The notes under the pieces: generated by a model
The model's input: only the letters and a program-made list of their open reading frames with translations
What the model was told of the DNA's origin: nothing
Databases searched by the model: none
Source: an uncultured Roseobacter sp.
GTDB lineage: Bacteria; Pseudomonadota; Alphaproteobacteria; Rhodobacterales; Rhodobacteraceae
Length of the DNA stretch: 45,727 nt
Direction of reading: 5' to 3'
Assembly: GCF_947491795.1 (NCBI RefSeq)
Contig: NZ_CANLKW010000011.1
Coordinates: forward strand, 1 to 45,727
Part shown: one piece after another, positions 1 through 7,777 of the stretch
Layout: every line of letters starts with the position of its first letter
Numbering within the stretch: position 1 is the first letter of the stretch
Program-made: the position numbers and the translations under genes

Positions 1-281
1 GTGCAAGCATTGAACCCCTGCGAACCGGAGGAATAGCTGTCATTTGAACGAGATGCAGAATTGATCAATTTGGGCTCCAAGCCGACCTTCGCGACATGTC
101 CTCCTCGATGTCCGCTATGGGCCGACCTCCGCCAAAGAAACAGGACATTTCGATTGAATGCTGCGCTGCCCCACATGGCGGCTCTGAGCCCAAAGAACCG
201 GATGCGGCGCTCTGGTCGAATGTCGGCATTGAAGCTCAACGAGGTTTCGTAAGCACCGGAAAGTCGCCCGTTACGAACGCG
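1..281. other. Non-coding start of window with repeat-like fragments
   Basis: No convincing gene. The stretch around 68-95 (TTGGGCTCCAAGCCGACC) resembles the TGGGCTCnAAGCGGACC core of the dispersed intergenic repeats found later in the window. Long frames on the plus strand here run on antisense to the ankyrin gene and look like shadows of it. Confidence 0.5.
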
Positions 282-1496
282 CTAGAAGCTGCCCCAGCTG
301 ACGTTCCGGAGCGCGTCGCTGGACACCCCCTGGAAGCGCTTTTTGCAGTGATCGTAGCCAAAGATCTTCACATTGAACAGAAGGTCAAACTTGGAGGAGC
401 CAAACTCGAACAAGGCATATCCACCAAGATTGCCGATCCCATTCTTGTGTTCTTCTTCGCCCGCGAGAATTTCCCTGCGATAACAGGCACCGTCGTCATT
501 TCTGTAACTGAGCATCAGATGGTTGTCGAAGGCGGCGATGGCCCAGTCGTTCTCGTTGGGCACATCGTCGGCATAATAGCAGCGAATGAGGCTGATCGGC
601 GTGTCGCTCGCGGGCTGCCTCGACTTGAGAACCTCGATCGTCCTGAACCGCGTGCCGGTGTCGCGGTCATGAAACGAAATCGGGATTTCCGGCCCACCCG
701 CACGATCAAACGCGGTGAGAAACGCGCTTTTCTCAATTTCATCGTCATGGTCCGTCATGAACCGTTTAAGATCCGCACAATAGCCGGTGATGACAGGCTC
801 GTTCGCGCGCAACAACGTGTCATAGTAAGCGATCACACCGCGCCTTGTCATAGGGCCAGGCTTGCCGTCAATGGAACTGGAATACAGATCGAGCCGTTGC
901 AATGTGCGCTGCGCATCGGACCACAGAGAGCTGTTCATATTGGGGACAATGCGAAGTTCGATGTCGTGCACCTCGGGAAATGCCGGCACGGGTTCCGGAC
1001 CAAGATATTCCAGTGCGGCAGTATTGTTGACGGCCTGCGCTATGGCGCGATAGCTTGTGCCGTTGATGCTCATTTCGTCCCCGTTGCGTTGCATTTCATC
1101 GACAATCGCCTTCAGCACCGCCGGATGTGCATTGTGGGCAATCGCATAGGTCAGCGCGTCCCGCCCTTCTGCATCCCGGAGATCGGTCCTGTATCTCAAA
1201 GGGAAAGGGTCGGTAGGGGCGACATAGAAAAGGGCTTTAGTGATTTCCACTCCGGCTTTTTCCGGCAACCCCGCAGCGGCAGCGTACATGAACAGCGTCC
1301 GTCCTCGCTCATCTCTGGCATTGACACGTGCGCCGCGTCGTAACAGGGATTTGACCTCTTCCACGTCACCCTGGGCAACAGCAACAAACAATTGAGAGTC
1401 CAGCTCTGGACGTGCGGAGGCCTGGGACGTAAACGCGACACTCAGGACTGTGGCGACGATGAGCGCGATGCGCATATGAAAAAGGGTTTTTTGCAT
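282..1496 (-). CDS. Exported ankyrin-repeat protein with peptidoglycan-binding-like segment
   Basis: A 404-residue protein. It opens with a signal peptide (MQKTLFHMRIALIVATVLSV, predicted cleavage after ASA), so it should act in the periplasm. Two or three ankyrin-like units follow: VAVAQGDVEEVKSLLRRGA and DERGRTLFMYAAAAG, then a more diverged DAEGRDALTYAIAHN unit. Mid-protein, TLQRLDLYSSSIDGKPGPMT resembles the PG_binding_1 motif (LGYYxGxxDGxxGxxT). The C-terminal part has several Cys and no recognised domain. I chose the ATG at 1496 because it overlaps the TGA of the upstream frame (TGATG), which points to translational coupling; an in-frame start 87 bases further upstream would add residues ahead of the signal peptide. 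A role in envelope protein-protein contacts is inference. Confidence 0.75.
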   Translation of the reverse strand: MQKTLFHMRIALIVATVLSVAFTSQASARPELDSQLFVAVAQGDVEEVKSLLRRGARVNARDERGRTLFMYAAAAGLPEKAGVEITKALFYVAPTDPFPLRYRTDLRDAEGRDALTYAIAHNAHPAVLKAIVDEMQRNGDEMSINGTSYRAIAQAVNNTAALEYLGPEPVPAFPEVHDIELRIVPNMNSSLWSDAQRTLQRLDLYSSSIDGKPGPMTRRGVIAYYDTLLRANEPVITGYCADLKRFMTDHDDEIEKSAFLTAFDRAGGPEIPISFHDRDTGTRFRTIEVLKSRQPASDTPISLIRCYYADDVPNENDWAIAAFDNHLMLSYRNDDGACYRREILAGEEEHKNGIGNLGGYALFEFGSSKFDLLFNVKIFGYDHCKKRFQGVSSDALRNVSWGSF

Positions 1497-1765
1497 CAGT
1501 AGGGGCATCCCTGCGCCTTCCAGCCGTTCATTGTGTTGCGCCAACCGGCCAATACACCACGCAGACTGCTTGTCGACTGGCACCCCTGTTCACAACTGGA
1601 ATTGTCCGAGACGCCGCCATACCATGCGACACAACGTTTTGCGCGGCTGCAAAGCGTGACGCATTGTGCGTATTGCTGGCCTCCGCCCGAAGACGCGTTG
1701 CGGTTTGGTTGCGAAGCAGAACGGCTTTGTTCGAGTTCCCGCCGTCGGTCTTTCATCATTGCCAC
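1496..1765 (-). CDS. Cys-rich frame that continues the upstream secreted protein past an amber codon
   Basis: If started at the GTG at 1765 this is an 89-residue protein with six Cys in a pattern like exported disulfide proteins (CVTLC, RC, SSCEQGC, GC near the end), yet it has no signal peptide. The same frame is open upstream to 1840, and the codon before that is the TAG that ends the neighbouring secreted protein; the intervening 25 codons read like protein (NGTSEYGLPDYRRLV). The simplest reading is one exported protein of about 268 residues cut by a nonsense codon. Alternatives are amber readthrough or a separately translated small protein, but no clear Shine-Dalgarno site precedes 1765. 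Its TGA overlaps the ATG of the ankyrin gene. Confidence 0.5.
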   Translation of the reverse strand: MAMMKDRRRELEQSRSASQPNRNASSGGGQQYAQCVTLCSRAKRCVAWYGGVSDNSSCEQGCQSTSSLRGVLAGWRNTMNGWKAQGCPY

Positions 1766-1840
1766 CAGTCGCCTGTAGTCCGGCAGGCCATATTCCGATG
1801 TTCCGTTCTCAGCACGTTGCGAAATATCGCCTGCACGGGA

Positions 1841-2302
1841 CTACAGCCTGTTCCACATGCCCGAGCGCAGCCCTTCGCCGGTATCCGCCGACCCGAACAG
1901 GTCATCGGACAGATTGCGCGCCAGTTGATCCGCATCTGGGGCGGCCTTGCCGTCTTCGGCCAGTTCATCGATGTCGCGCCAGACGCTGCACCGCACGTCC
2001 TCTACCGGGTTGTCGTCGCGGATATGCAGGTGGCGTGCTTCTCCCTGTGGAACCAGCGTGTTGCCGAACCCAAGTTCCAGGTCAATATGGGCGTAGATTT
2101 TGAACCTGCCGTTGTTGGAAAACTCCAGGGCCCGCAGATTGTAGGGTTGGGTGGTGATGTAGCTGGCCAGCACCGACACCAGATCGCTGGTGTACACATT
2201 CTTGCAGATCACCACAAACGATCCCTGGCTTTGTGCCTTGGCCCCGTGTGATGTACCGAGCAAGGCGCAAAGGCCCAAAGCGAAAACGAGTAACTTTTTC
2301 AT
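1841..2302 (-). CDS. Exported protein, C-terminus cut by an in-frame TAG
   Basis: 153 residues beginning with a clear signal peptide (MKKLLVFALGLCALLGTSHG, cleavage near AKA-QS). The start at 2302 is fixed by a strong GAGAGGA Shine-Dalgarno sequence about 6 bases upstream; an in-frame codon 36 bases earlier lacks this. The mature part (VVICKNVYTSDLVSVLASYI ... RCSVWRDIDELAED) matches no family I recognise. It has two Cys, whose partners may lie in the frame downstream of the TAG at 1841-1843. It is first gene of a likely three-part minus-strand unit (1841-2302, 1496-1765, 282-1496). See the finding on the amber codon: the product may be truncated or may depend on readthrough. Confidence 0.6.
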   Translation of the reverse strand: MKKLLVFALGLCALLGTSHGAKAQSQGSFVVICKNVYTSDLVSVLASYITTQPYNLRALEFSNNGRFKIYAHIDLELGFGNTLVPQGEARHLHIRDDNPVEDVRCSVWRDIDELAEDGKAAPDADQLARNLSDDLFGSADTGEGLRSGMWNRL

Positions 2303-2969
2303 GGAATTCCTCTCTCTGCAGATAACTTTAGAAAACAAGGGCCATAGTAGCTAGAAATTTCGCACCGCGGTGACGGTACAGACGTCAAGACAACAGTCTG
2401 GACAAAAACATTGTCCGCGCCTCGTCAAACCGACGCCGTTTGTCCGTCAATCAAACATGATCTAAAGCCAGCGGGATCATAGCCCCATGCCACAAATCAC
2501 GCTTATCTCTAGATATGCGTTTTTTGCGGGAAACTTGTGATTCCTCAAACAGCAAACGCTGCACAAAATAAATTTCCCTCATTGCAGAAGAGCGTCTTCT
2601 ACTCATTCCCAACCAACACTTAGCGGTAGAGCAGTTATTCAGTGACGTGCCCAAGCAGTAGCTTTGTCCGCATCCCAGTCATTTGCTCATCCGGTTGAGA
2701 CTATCGCTACCGGCCCATTGCTGCCGTTCACCGATCGATTAAGATGCTGCAATCGCAGCCCGCAAACCGGTCATTCGCTGCAACAGCGAAACTCTCGACA
2801 CAAGGAACTCACTATCTGCGGAAAAGTGTGAATTCGCTGCAGATACACCAATACCGGCTCTGATAACTGACATCTTTCCGCAATATTACAAAATTGACGA
2901 TTTGGCAGATGCCTGGACGTAGGTACCTGATACGAAACCTACCTCGGGAGCGCGATTGACGCCTACTAC
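2303..2969. other. Long intergenic stretch with a dispersed repeat copy
   Basis: I find no gene in these 667 bases; the few short open frames lack start signals or recognisable products. The right half holds a dispersed repeat copy (2711-2800). The left part should hold the promoter of the minus-strand secreted-protein cluster, but no confident -35/-10 pair is visible. Confidence 0.5.
2711..2800 (+). repeat. Dispersed intergenic repeat copy
   Basis: It contains CGGCCCATTGCTGCCGTT, an 18-base exact match to 39933-39950, followed by ATGCTGCAATCGCAGCCCGC and CATTCGCTGCAACAGCGAAA, as in the copies at 8061-8150 and 19541-19630. Confidence 0.55.
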
Positions 2970-3722
2970 CTATTTCGCGGAAAGCCGCTCAAATATCTGG
3001 GCCGTTGCTTCGTCTATCGGGTGATAGAGTTCGATCTTCAAATCGTCCAAAAATAAGTCCTGGGGCGTCCCAAACTGTGAGATCGTTGCAAACATCGAAA
3101 GCCGCTGATCTCCCATCTTCAGGATCATCGGTATAACTGGACTGGAGGGCGGTTCATGTGAGGCAGCGGCAGCCGTCAAATATCGTATCGCTTCTGTGAA
3201 CTCCGGGATGCCGCCATGCGCTGCGCTTTCGGTTCGCAGGCGAAGGGCTGCCTGATGAGCTACCGCGGGCCAATTCTCGACGACTTGAGGCAGTATTTCA
3301 GACATCATCAGGTCCAAAAGACTATCACCACCACCAATGCCGAAAGGGGCGAACAGCGTGATTGCTGCTGCGTTTGCCTGACGGATGGTCCAGAGGCGAT
3401 CAACAGCCAAACCCGGGTAAGGCATGTGGCGTTCCAATTGGCGCGAAACGGCGCGCCGGATCGGTGCCATCGCCTCATCATTCCAATCCCGCGCATCGTA
3501 CCGCACGGCAAAACCGGCATGGGTTAGCATTTGGTTGCGCGCGTCCAGCGGCAGCTCCAGCGCTTCGCCCAATCGCACCACCATCTCTCGGCTCGGTCGT
3601 GCGCGCCCGGTTTCCAGGAACGACAAATGCCGCGCGGAAATCTCCGCCTGCATAGCAAGGTCCAGTTGGCTGTATCGCCGCGCTGCGCGCCAGGTTTTCA
3701 GTATCGTGGAGAAATCGTTCAT
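2970..3722 (-). CDS. XRE-family regulator with MmyB-like ligand-binding domain
   Basis: 250 residues. The N-terminal helix-turn-helix of the XRE (lambda repressor-like) type spans residues 8-65 (LKTWRAARRYSQLDLAMQAE ... HLSFLETGRARPSREMV). The rest (about 95-250, with PYPGLAVDRLWTIRQANAAA and LRTESAAHGG) matches the MmyB-like domain (PF17765) that folds like PAS and is thought to bind small fatty-acyl-type ligands. The length is normal for the family. These regulators usually control a neighbouring divergent gene; here that is the small membrane-protein pair starting at 3831, and a perfect palindrome lies between them (3757-3771). Confidence 0.88.
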   Translation of the reverse strand: MNDFSTILKTWRAARRYSQLDLAMQAEISARHLSFLETGRARPSREMVVRLGEALELPLDARNQMLTHAGFAVRYDARDWNDEAMAPIRRAVSRQLERHMPYPGLAVDRLWTIRQANAAAITLFAPFGIGGGDSLLDLMMSEILPQVVENWPAVAHQAALRLRTESAAHGGIPEFTEAIRYLTAAAASHEPPSSPVIPMILKMGDQRLSMFATISQFGTPQDLFLDDLKIELYHPIDEATAQIFERLSAK

Positions 3723-3756
3723 GGGCCTTCATACCGCAATCAAATCTGCTGTGCAC

Positions 3757-3771
3757 TTACCTCCAAGGTAA
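3757..3771. promoter_or_regulatory. Palindromic operator candidate for the XRE/MmyB regulator
   Basis: TTACCT-CCA-AGGTAA is a perfect 6-bp inverted repeat with a 3-bp spacer, 35 bases upstream of the regulator start (3722) and 60 bases upstream of the divergent membrane gene (3831). Size and position suit a dimeric helix-turn-helix protein. Binding is inferred. Confidence 0.55.
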
Positions 3772-3830
3772 TTGCGGACATGCCGCTGACTTCGCTACGA
3801 CGTCTTTGTCTTATTCAGGAGGAGCCTGAC

Positions 3831-4283
3831 ATGGCGTCGCATGCAGTACATAAACTATGGCTCAAAGTATCTGCGTTGGTCATCGGTTTCTTCGGGCCTG
3901 CTCTGACCCTCGGAACAATTCCCGCGACCAACGAGCCTGCACGTCTTGGCCTCGATATCCTGACCTGGCCGGTAGATGGGTTCCCTTCCTATGCATCTGA
4001 GGAAATTCGGTTCCTGTCGGCCTTGACCGGTGGGTTCCTTGTCGGCTGGGGTGTCACCATCTGGATGCTTTCCTCGTTGGTTTATGACGCGGCACCTGAA
4101 GCGGTGCGCAGATCGGTGCTGTATGGCGCTCTTGCGTGGTTCTTTGTGGACAGCTTCGGCTCGATCACATCCGGACAGAGGCCAAACGCGCTTTGGAATG
4201 TGCTTGTACTGTTGATGGTCGTTGGCCCGATGTGGCGGCCCGCGAACCCGAAAAGCTTTAACCGCGAAGGAATACATTCATGA
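3831..4283 (+). CDS. Small integral membrane protein, probable target of the divergent XRE regulator
   Basis: 150 residues. The ATG at 3831 is preceded by a near-perfect AGGAGG (3818-3823), which excludes the longer upstream frame. I see four hydrophobic segments: about 10-30 (KVSALVIGFFGPALTLGTI), 60-85 (FLSALTGGFLVGWGVTIWML), 95-115 and 125-140 (NVLVLLMVVGPMW). No Cys or metal ligands stand out and no named family is evident to me. It overlaps the next gene by the ATGA tetranucleotide, so the two are probably co-translated and may form a hetero-oligomer. Function unknown. Confidence 0.75.
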   Translation: MASHAVHKLWLKVSALVIGFFGPALTLGTIPATNEPARLGLDILTWPVDGFPSYASEEIRFLSALTGGFLVGWGVTIWMLSSLVYDAAPEAVRRSVLYGALAWFFVDSFGSITSGQRPNALWNVLVLLMVVGPMWRPANPKSFNREGIHS

Positions 4284-4615
4284 CCGGGTTTCGCTATACC
4301 CTCATCACCATGACGGTCCTGATCGTCGCGTTCACCGTGGCAGCAATTGCCAATGGCGGCATCAACTTGATCGCGCCCTTCCTGACGCCGATCCTTTCGC
4401 TCAGCTGGCAAGGTCAGTTCAATATCGACTTCGCCTGTTATCTTATTCTGTCAGGTATCTGGATGGCTTGGCGGGGTGGCTTCAGCAGCAGGAGCATCGC
4501 GCTTGGGGTCTTTGCACCGCCGCTCGGCATCCTGTTCTTCGCACCCTACCTCATCTATCTGGTGGGCAAGTCAAACGGCGATCCACGGCAGCTTTTACTG
4601 GGTGTACACGCTTAA
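4280..4615 (+). CDS. Small integral membrane protein, second of a coupled pair
   Basis: 111 residues with three predicted membrane segments: about 6-28 (YTLITMTVLIVAFTVAAIA), 45-65 (FNIDFACYLILSGIWMAW) and 75-97 (IALGVFAPPLGILFFAPYLI). Its ATG overlaps the TGA of the preceding membrane gene (ATGA), a usual sign of translational coupling. Unknown function; the pair sits opposite an MmyB-type XRE regulator, and such regulators often control small integral membrane or redox genes (family knowledge). Confidence 0.72.
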   Translation: MTGFRYTLITMTVLIVAFTVAAIANGGINLIAPFLTPILSLSWQGQFNIDFACYLILSGIWMAWRGGFSSRSIALGVFAPPLGILFFAPYLIYLVGKSNGDPRQLLLGVHA

Positions 4616-4648
4616 AGGCCCAGACACAGCGTTGCAGCAAAAAGCGTT

Positions 4649-4663
4649 CATTCGCCGCGAATG
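4649..4663. other. Palindrome between convergent genes
   Basis: CATTCGC-C-GCGAATG is a perfect 7-bp inverted repeat in the 81-base gap between the convergent genes ending at 4615 and 4697. It has no T-tract, so it is at best a weak bidirectional terminator; it also contains the CATTCGC core of the dispersed repeats. Confidence 0.35.
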
Positions 4664-4696
4664 TGCCAATCGTCACGCATTTTTGGCGAATTGAAG

Positions 4697-5209
4697 CTAT
4701 TGCTTCCGCTTCTGCAAATCGCGCAGTGTTATCCCGTCTTTGATTGCAACCATTGCCTCGTCCACACGCCGCTGTTCGGTAGGTGTAGTCTTTGCAGACA
4801 TAACGTGATTGGTGAACATGCGCTTCTTTCCGGCAGTGAGCCTAGCCCACTGCGCCAGGGCTAGTTCATCTTGGTTCAACGCCGCCTGTAAAGCAGCAGG
4901 CACATCCACATAATCCTGATCATCGATCCGGAACCGCATTTCGACCTCATCGCCAACATCAAGGCCGGTGTTGGCCTTGACGTCGGGCGAGACAATGAAG
5001 TAGCGCCGTCCGTCGCCCACCGGCATCCATGCACCACGTACCGGCACATCCGCAATCTCGCCTTCGACGCGAAGTCGCAGATATGTCCTGAAGGGCAGTT
5101 CGGACTCAAAACGCGGCGGCATGAACAACACCTTGTAGGTGATTACCCGCGCCTTCCCGACGCCATGCAGGGCAATCTCGCCGACAAAATCATGAGTGAA
5201 GTACCTCAT
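4697..5209 (-). CDS. DUF1905 / YdeI-OmpD-associated family protein
   Basis: 170 residues in two parts. The N-terminal half (RVITYKVLFMPPRFESELPF ... RGAWMPVGDGRRYFIVSP ... TGLDVGDEVEMRFRIDD) is a small beta-barrel of the DUF1905 type. The C-terminal half (VPAALQAALNQDELALAQWA ... KKRMFTNHVMSAKTTPTEQR) is the helical bacteriocin-protection (YdeI/OmpD-associated) motif. This fusion is common in Proteobacteria and is presumed cytoplasmic; its biochemical role is unsettled. It starts 7 bases after the SRPBCC gene, so the two form an operon, probably under the divergent MarR regulator. Such proteins are often found beside SRPBCC/AHSA1 proteins. Confidence 0.82.
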   Translation of the reverse strand: MRYFTHDFVGEIALHGVGKARVITYKVLFMPPRFESELPFRTYLRLRVEGEIADVPVRGAWMPVGDGRRYFIVSPDVKANTGLDVGDEVEMRFRIDDQDYVDVPAALQAALNQDELALAQWARLTAGKKRMFTNHVMSAKTTPTEQRRVDEAMVAIKDGITLRDLQKRKQ

Positions 5210-5216
5210 GCCCGGA

Positions 5217-5816
5217 TCACGCTGTCTGCTTGTTATGTTCGTAAGGATTCACACCTTGAGGTGGCCGTCCGACAGTCGCCCCGTTAATATCGCGATGCGG
5301 TGGCTCTGAAAAGGCTTTGAGACCGGCCAGGTCCTTGCGGTGCATCTCTCGCGTCCACTTCGTAAGGCCTGCGAACTTCCAAATCGCGTTGAAAGGGCGC
5401 GGTAATTCATTGACGAAGCGGGCAAGAACGCGGGTGCGTCCTTCGCCCTCGGGACGAAGTTCAAATGTCAGTTTCGGCTTATGTGGGGGTCCGGGGCCAA
5501 CAAGAGTTATAACGATTTCTTCGTTCTCTTTGAGACGTACAACTTCCTGATGCCCAACGCGTCTGCCTTTGGTGAAGAACACTGTCTTGGTGCCGGTCTC
5601 ACCGTCCACGCCTTCGACGGTACAGGTTGATTTGGTTTCCTTCGGCCATGCTGACCAACGCATCAGATGCTCTTGAAGGCGTATATCATCATAGACGTCC
5701 TTAACAGGCGCACCGACCGTGATCTCTTCGATGTACTCCACTTTCGATGGCGCGAGCGCGGACAACAGAGCAATAAGAGCGACCAGCCCCAGCAGGCCAT
5801 AAAGCGCGATTTCCAT
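5217..5816 (-). CDS. Membrane-anchored SRPBCC (START-like) family protein
   Basis: 199 residues. A single N-terminal membrane segment (residues 3-22, IALYGLLGLVALIALLSALA) is followed by a polyketide-cyclase/START-like fold: VEYIEEITVGAPVKDVYDDI, RWSAWPKET, then strands such as GEGRTRVLARFVNELP and a long C-terminal helix. Members bind hydrophobic ligands in an internal cavity; the ligand here is not predictable. It is first gene of the minus-strand pair with the DUF1905/YdeI gene and is divergent from MarR, 84-90 bases away, with a perfect 13-bp palindrome between them. The tail beyond about residue 170 looks unstructured. Confidence 0.8.
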   Translation of the reverse strand: MEIALYGLLGLVALIALLSALAPSKVEYIEEITVGAPVKDVYDDIRLQEHLMRWSAWPKETKSTCTVEGVDGETGTKTVFFTKGRRVGHQEVVRLKENEEIVITLVGPGPPHKPKLTFELRPEGEGRTRVLARFVNELPRPFNAIWKFAGLTKWTREMHRKDLAGLKAFSEPPHRDINGATVGRPPQGVNPYEHNKQTA

Positions 5817-5867
5817 CTAAATTTCCACGGTTCTTGCATTTAAGTTTTGCTTGGTCGATGATCTATT

Positions 5868-5880
5868 TCAAGTAACTTGA
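5868..5880. promoter_or_regulatory. MarR operator candidate
   Basis: TCAAGT-A-ACTTGA is a perfect 13-bp palindrome lying 51 bases from the SRPBCC start and 25 bases upstream of the MarR start. MarR dimers typically bind imperfect palindromes of this size in their own divergent promoter (family knowledge); the assignment is inferred. Confidence 0.6.
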
Positions 5881-5905
5881 TTGTCAATCTAAATGGATAT
5901 TGGAA

Positions 5906-6361
5906 ATGCCATCTCCTGACGAAACGACGCCTCAAGACCTCGTCGCAGCTTGCCGCAGATTATATACGAGCATTGACCGACTGGACATGAAGGCCGCCAA
6001 CACTGTGGGGGTAAGCCGGAATGATTTGCGGTGTTTGAACATGCTCGCAGAAGCGCCGGTTAAGCCGAGCACAATCGCAGCCGAGTTGGGCTTAACCACC
6101 GGGTCCGTTACAACCCTTTTGGACCGATTGGAGAAGGCCAACCTGGCGAAGCGCGAACGTGATCCGGACGACCGGCGAGGGATCATTGTTCATCCAACAC
6201 CCTTCCTATTTGAGTCCCTAGGGCCGATCTATTCCGGGGTTGCAAAAGAAATTAAGCGGATCGCAGCCGGGTATCTTCCAGAAGAACGAAAAGCCGCAGT
6301 GAAGCATCTCAATGACGCGTCTTCTGCATATGAGGTCGTTACATCCACTGGAGGTCAATAG
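5906..6361 (+). CDS. MarR-family transcriptional regulator
   Basis: 151 residues. The winged-helix core is complete: NDLRCLNMLAEAPVKPSTIA (helices 2-3), the recognition helix GLTTGSVTTLLDRLEKANLA, and the wing with the family motif RERDPDDRRGIIV. Flanking N- and C-terminal helices for dimerisation are present. The ATG at 5906 has a GGA-containing ribosome site about 8 bases upstream; a TTG two codons earlier is possible. It is divergent from the SRPBCC-YdeI pair and probably represses both its own gene and that operon through the palindrome at 5868-5880. The ligand is unknown. Confidence 0.88.
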   Translation: MPSPDETTPQDLVAACRRLYTSIDRLDMKAANTVGVSRNDLRCLNMLAEAPVKPSTIAAELGLTTGSVTTLLDRLEKANLAKRERDPDDRRGIIVHPTPFLFESLGPIYSGVAKEIKRIAAGYLPEERKAAVKHLNDASSAYEVVTSTGGQ

Positions 6362-6497
6362 TGGTCATCCGCGCGGAGTGCAGCATTTAGTAGGTCTGAG
6401 CCTAAATTTACTATCGGATGCAGCGCAGCATTCACCCAATCGCGGCTATTGTCGGCGACACCAGCGGCCCAGAGCTGCCTTCCAAACTGTCAGTGAG

Positions 6498-6560
6498 ATG
6501 CTGCGACGCGGCCCGTCAGAAGAGACATTCGCTGCAGGCGCAAAATTCAAGGCTAGCCTA
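6498..6560 (+). repeat. Dispersed intergenic repeat copy (short type)
   Basis: GATGCTGCGACGCGGCCCGT ... CATTCGCTGCAGGCGCAAAA follows the same order as 8061-8150, 19541-19630 and 38205-38290. It lies in the 282-base gap between MarR and the next gene, where I see nothing else. Confidence 0.55.
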
Positions 6561-6643
6561 ACTTATAGATCGCGCAACAATGCAGCCATCGACCAATCGT
6601 CCTCTGTGGCGCGCTAAAACACTTCTGACCTGCACCCCCAACC

Positions 6644-7777
6644 TCATTGTTGATACCAGCCGTTGAATGTACGAACGACGGCTGCAGTATCACGCCTAGG
6701 AAAATTGACAGGAGCAGTGGTCTGTTCGTTTTCAGCCCGAAAACTGATCTCGTATGGTAATCTCCAATCTCTATAAAAATAGTCCTCAAAACCTGTCTGG
6801 TTAGCGCGAAAAATGTAGATCGGAAGCAATAAACTTTGGCCGGGCAGCAGGTCAGGCAGTCCGGATCGGCTTTCGTCGGCGGCCTCAATCATCCCGGTTA
6901 CGCCAGCATTCTCTTCTGAGTTAAGCCAGTCCTGAAAGCTCGATGGATTGTGGGAGTTGATGCTTTGGAGTAGCAGATCATTTTGGTCTCGGTCCGAGCC
7001 AAACGGGCCGGAAGCAGTGAAATTGCGGAACGTGATTTCGAGACCTGTAATTGGGCTATCTGTCACATTCCTAAGCCTTAGCGTCAGATAGCCAATGCTC
7101 TTGCTGTGTTCGGTCGTGCAGTCAAGTGGTTCGCTGACGGGCGCATATAGCCGGTCGGATCGTATGTCAGATCCAAGGTAGGTTTCTATCGTATCACGCG
7201 ATAACGCTCGGTCTGGATCGAGTTGGAGTTCAATACCACCGTCCATCGACATTATCGAACAGTAGATTGCATCAACTACCTCCGGCCCGGTTGAGGAAAA
7301 CCAAATCTCTCTCAGTCCTGAAACGATATTTGATTGGTCAAGTAGTCCGTCATCGACCAGCAGCGTATCCCTTAGCTCGGTACGCCAAACCTCACCGATA
7401 TCGTCACTATAGTCACAGTTCGCCCGATCAATGCCCAATGCGTTTGGATCATCGCAGCGAGCGATGTTGGGCCCTTCTAAGAGGAAGAAGGGCACTTCAT
7501 ACGCACCTGTCATTCGCCAGTAGTCGACTGCTAGAAATGCCTCAAGATCGGGTACCGGTTCCGGGCCCGGAGGACAGAACCTCTCGCACAGCGTATCGAA
7601 GTTCGCAAGTAATGCGACAATTGCGCCGACCAGTGCACTAGCACCGATGATGGTCGCAGAAATACGCCTCCAATTGCGCTCGGCTTTTTCCGCGAAATTA
7701 TTCTTTTGGGGCGCACTTATTGGGCGACCAAATCTATCAACCAAACGATTCCGATTATTTTGATCTCTATCGGACAT
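6644..7777 (-). CDS. Unknown membrane-anchored protein with large extracytoplasmic part
   Basis: 377 residues, family not recognised. A short polar cytoplasmic N-terminus (DRDQNNRNRLVDRFGRPISA) is followed by one membrane helix (about 42-60, ATIIGASALVGAIVALLANF) and a long exported region containing seven Cys. The exported part looks beta-rich, with a stretch like an immunoglobulin-type sandwich (SIGYLTLRLRNVTDSPITGL ... EITFRNFTASGP) and a late PGQSLLLPIYIFRA strand. The ATG at 7777 is preferred over an in-frame TTG four codons upstream. It is isolated: 282 bases from MarR and more than 600 bases from the VTC gene. AT content is higher than in its neighbours, consistent with later acquisition (inference). 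Confidence 0.65.
   Translation of the reverse strand: MSDRDQNNRNRLVDRFGRPISAPQKNNFAEKAERNWRRISATIIGASALVGAIVALLANFDTLCERFCPPGPEPVPDLEAFLAVDYWRMTGAYEVPFFLLEGPNIARCDDPNALGIDRANCDYSDDIGEVWRTELRDTLLVDDGLLDQSNIVSGLREIWFSSTGPEVVDAIYCSIMSMDGGIELQLDPDRALSRDTIETYLGSDIRSDRLYAPVSEPLDCTTEHSKSIGYLTLRLRNVTDSPITGLEITFRNFTASGPFGSDRDQNDLLLQSINSHNPSSFQDWLNSEENAGVTGMIEAADESRSGLPDLLPGQSLLLPIYIFRANQTGFEDYFYRDWRLPYEISFRAENEQTTAPVNFPRRDTAAVVRTFNGWYQQ

Noticed and set aside
96..1343. Long open frame (415 codons) on the plus strand
   Set aside because: It lies antisense to the ankyrin/PG-binding-like gene, has no signal or domain, and follows from GC-rich codon use of the real gene.
2451..2654. 67-codon minus-strand frame in the gap before the XRE gene
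   Set aside because: No ribosome site and no recognisable product; composition matches non-coding neighbours.
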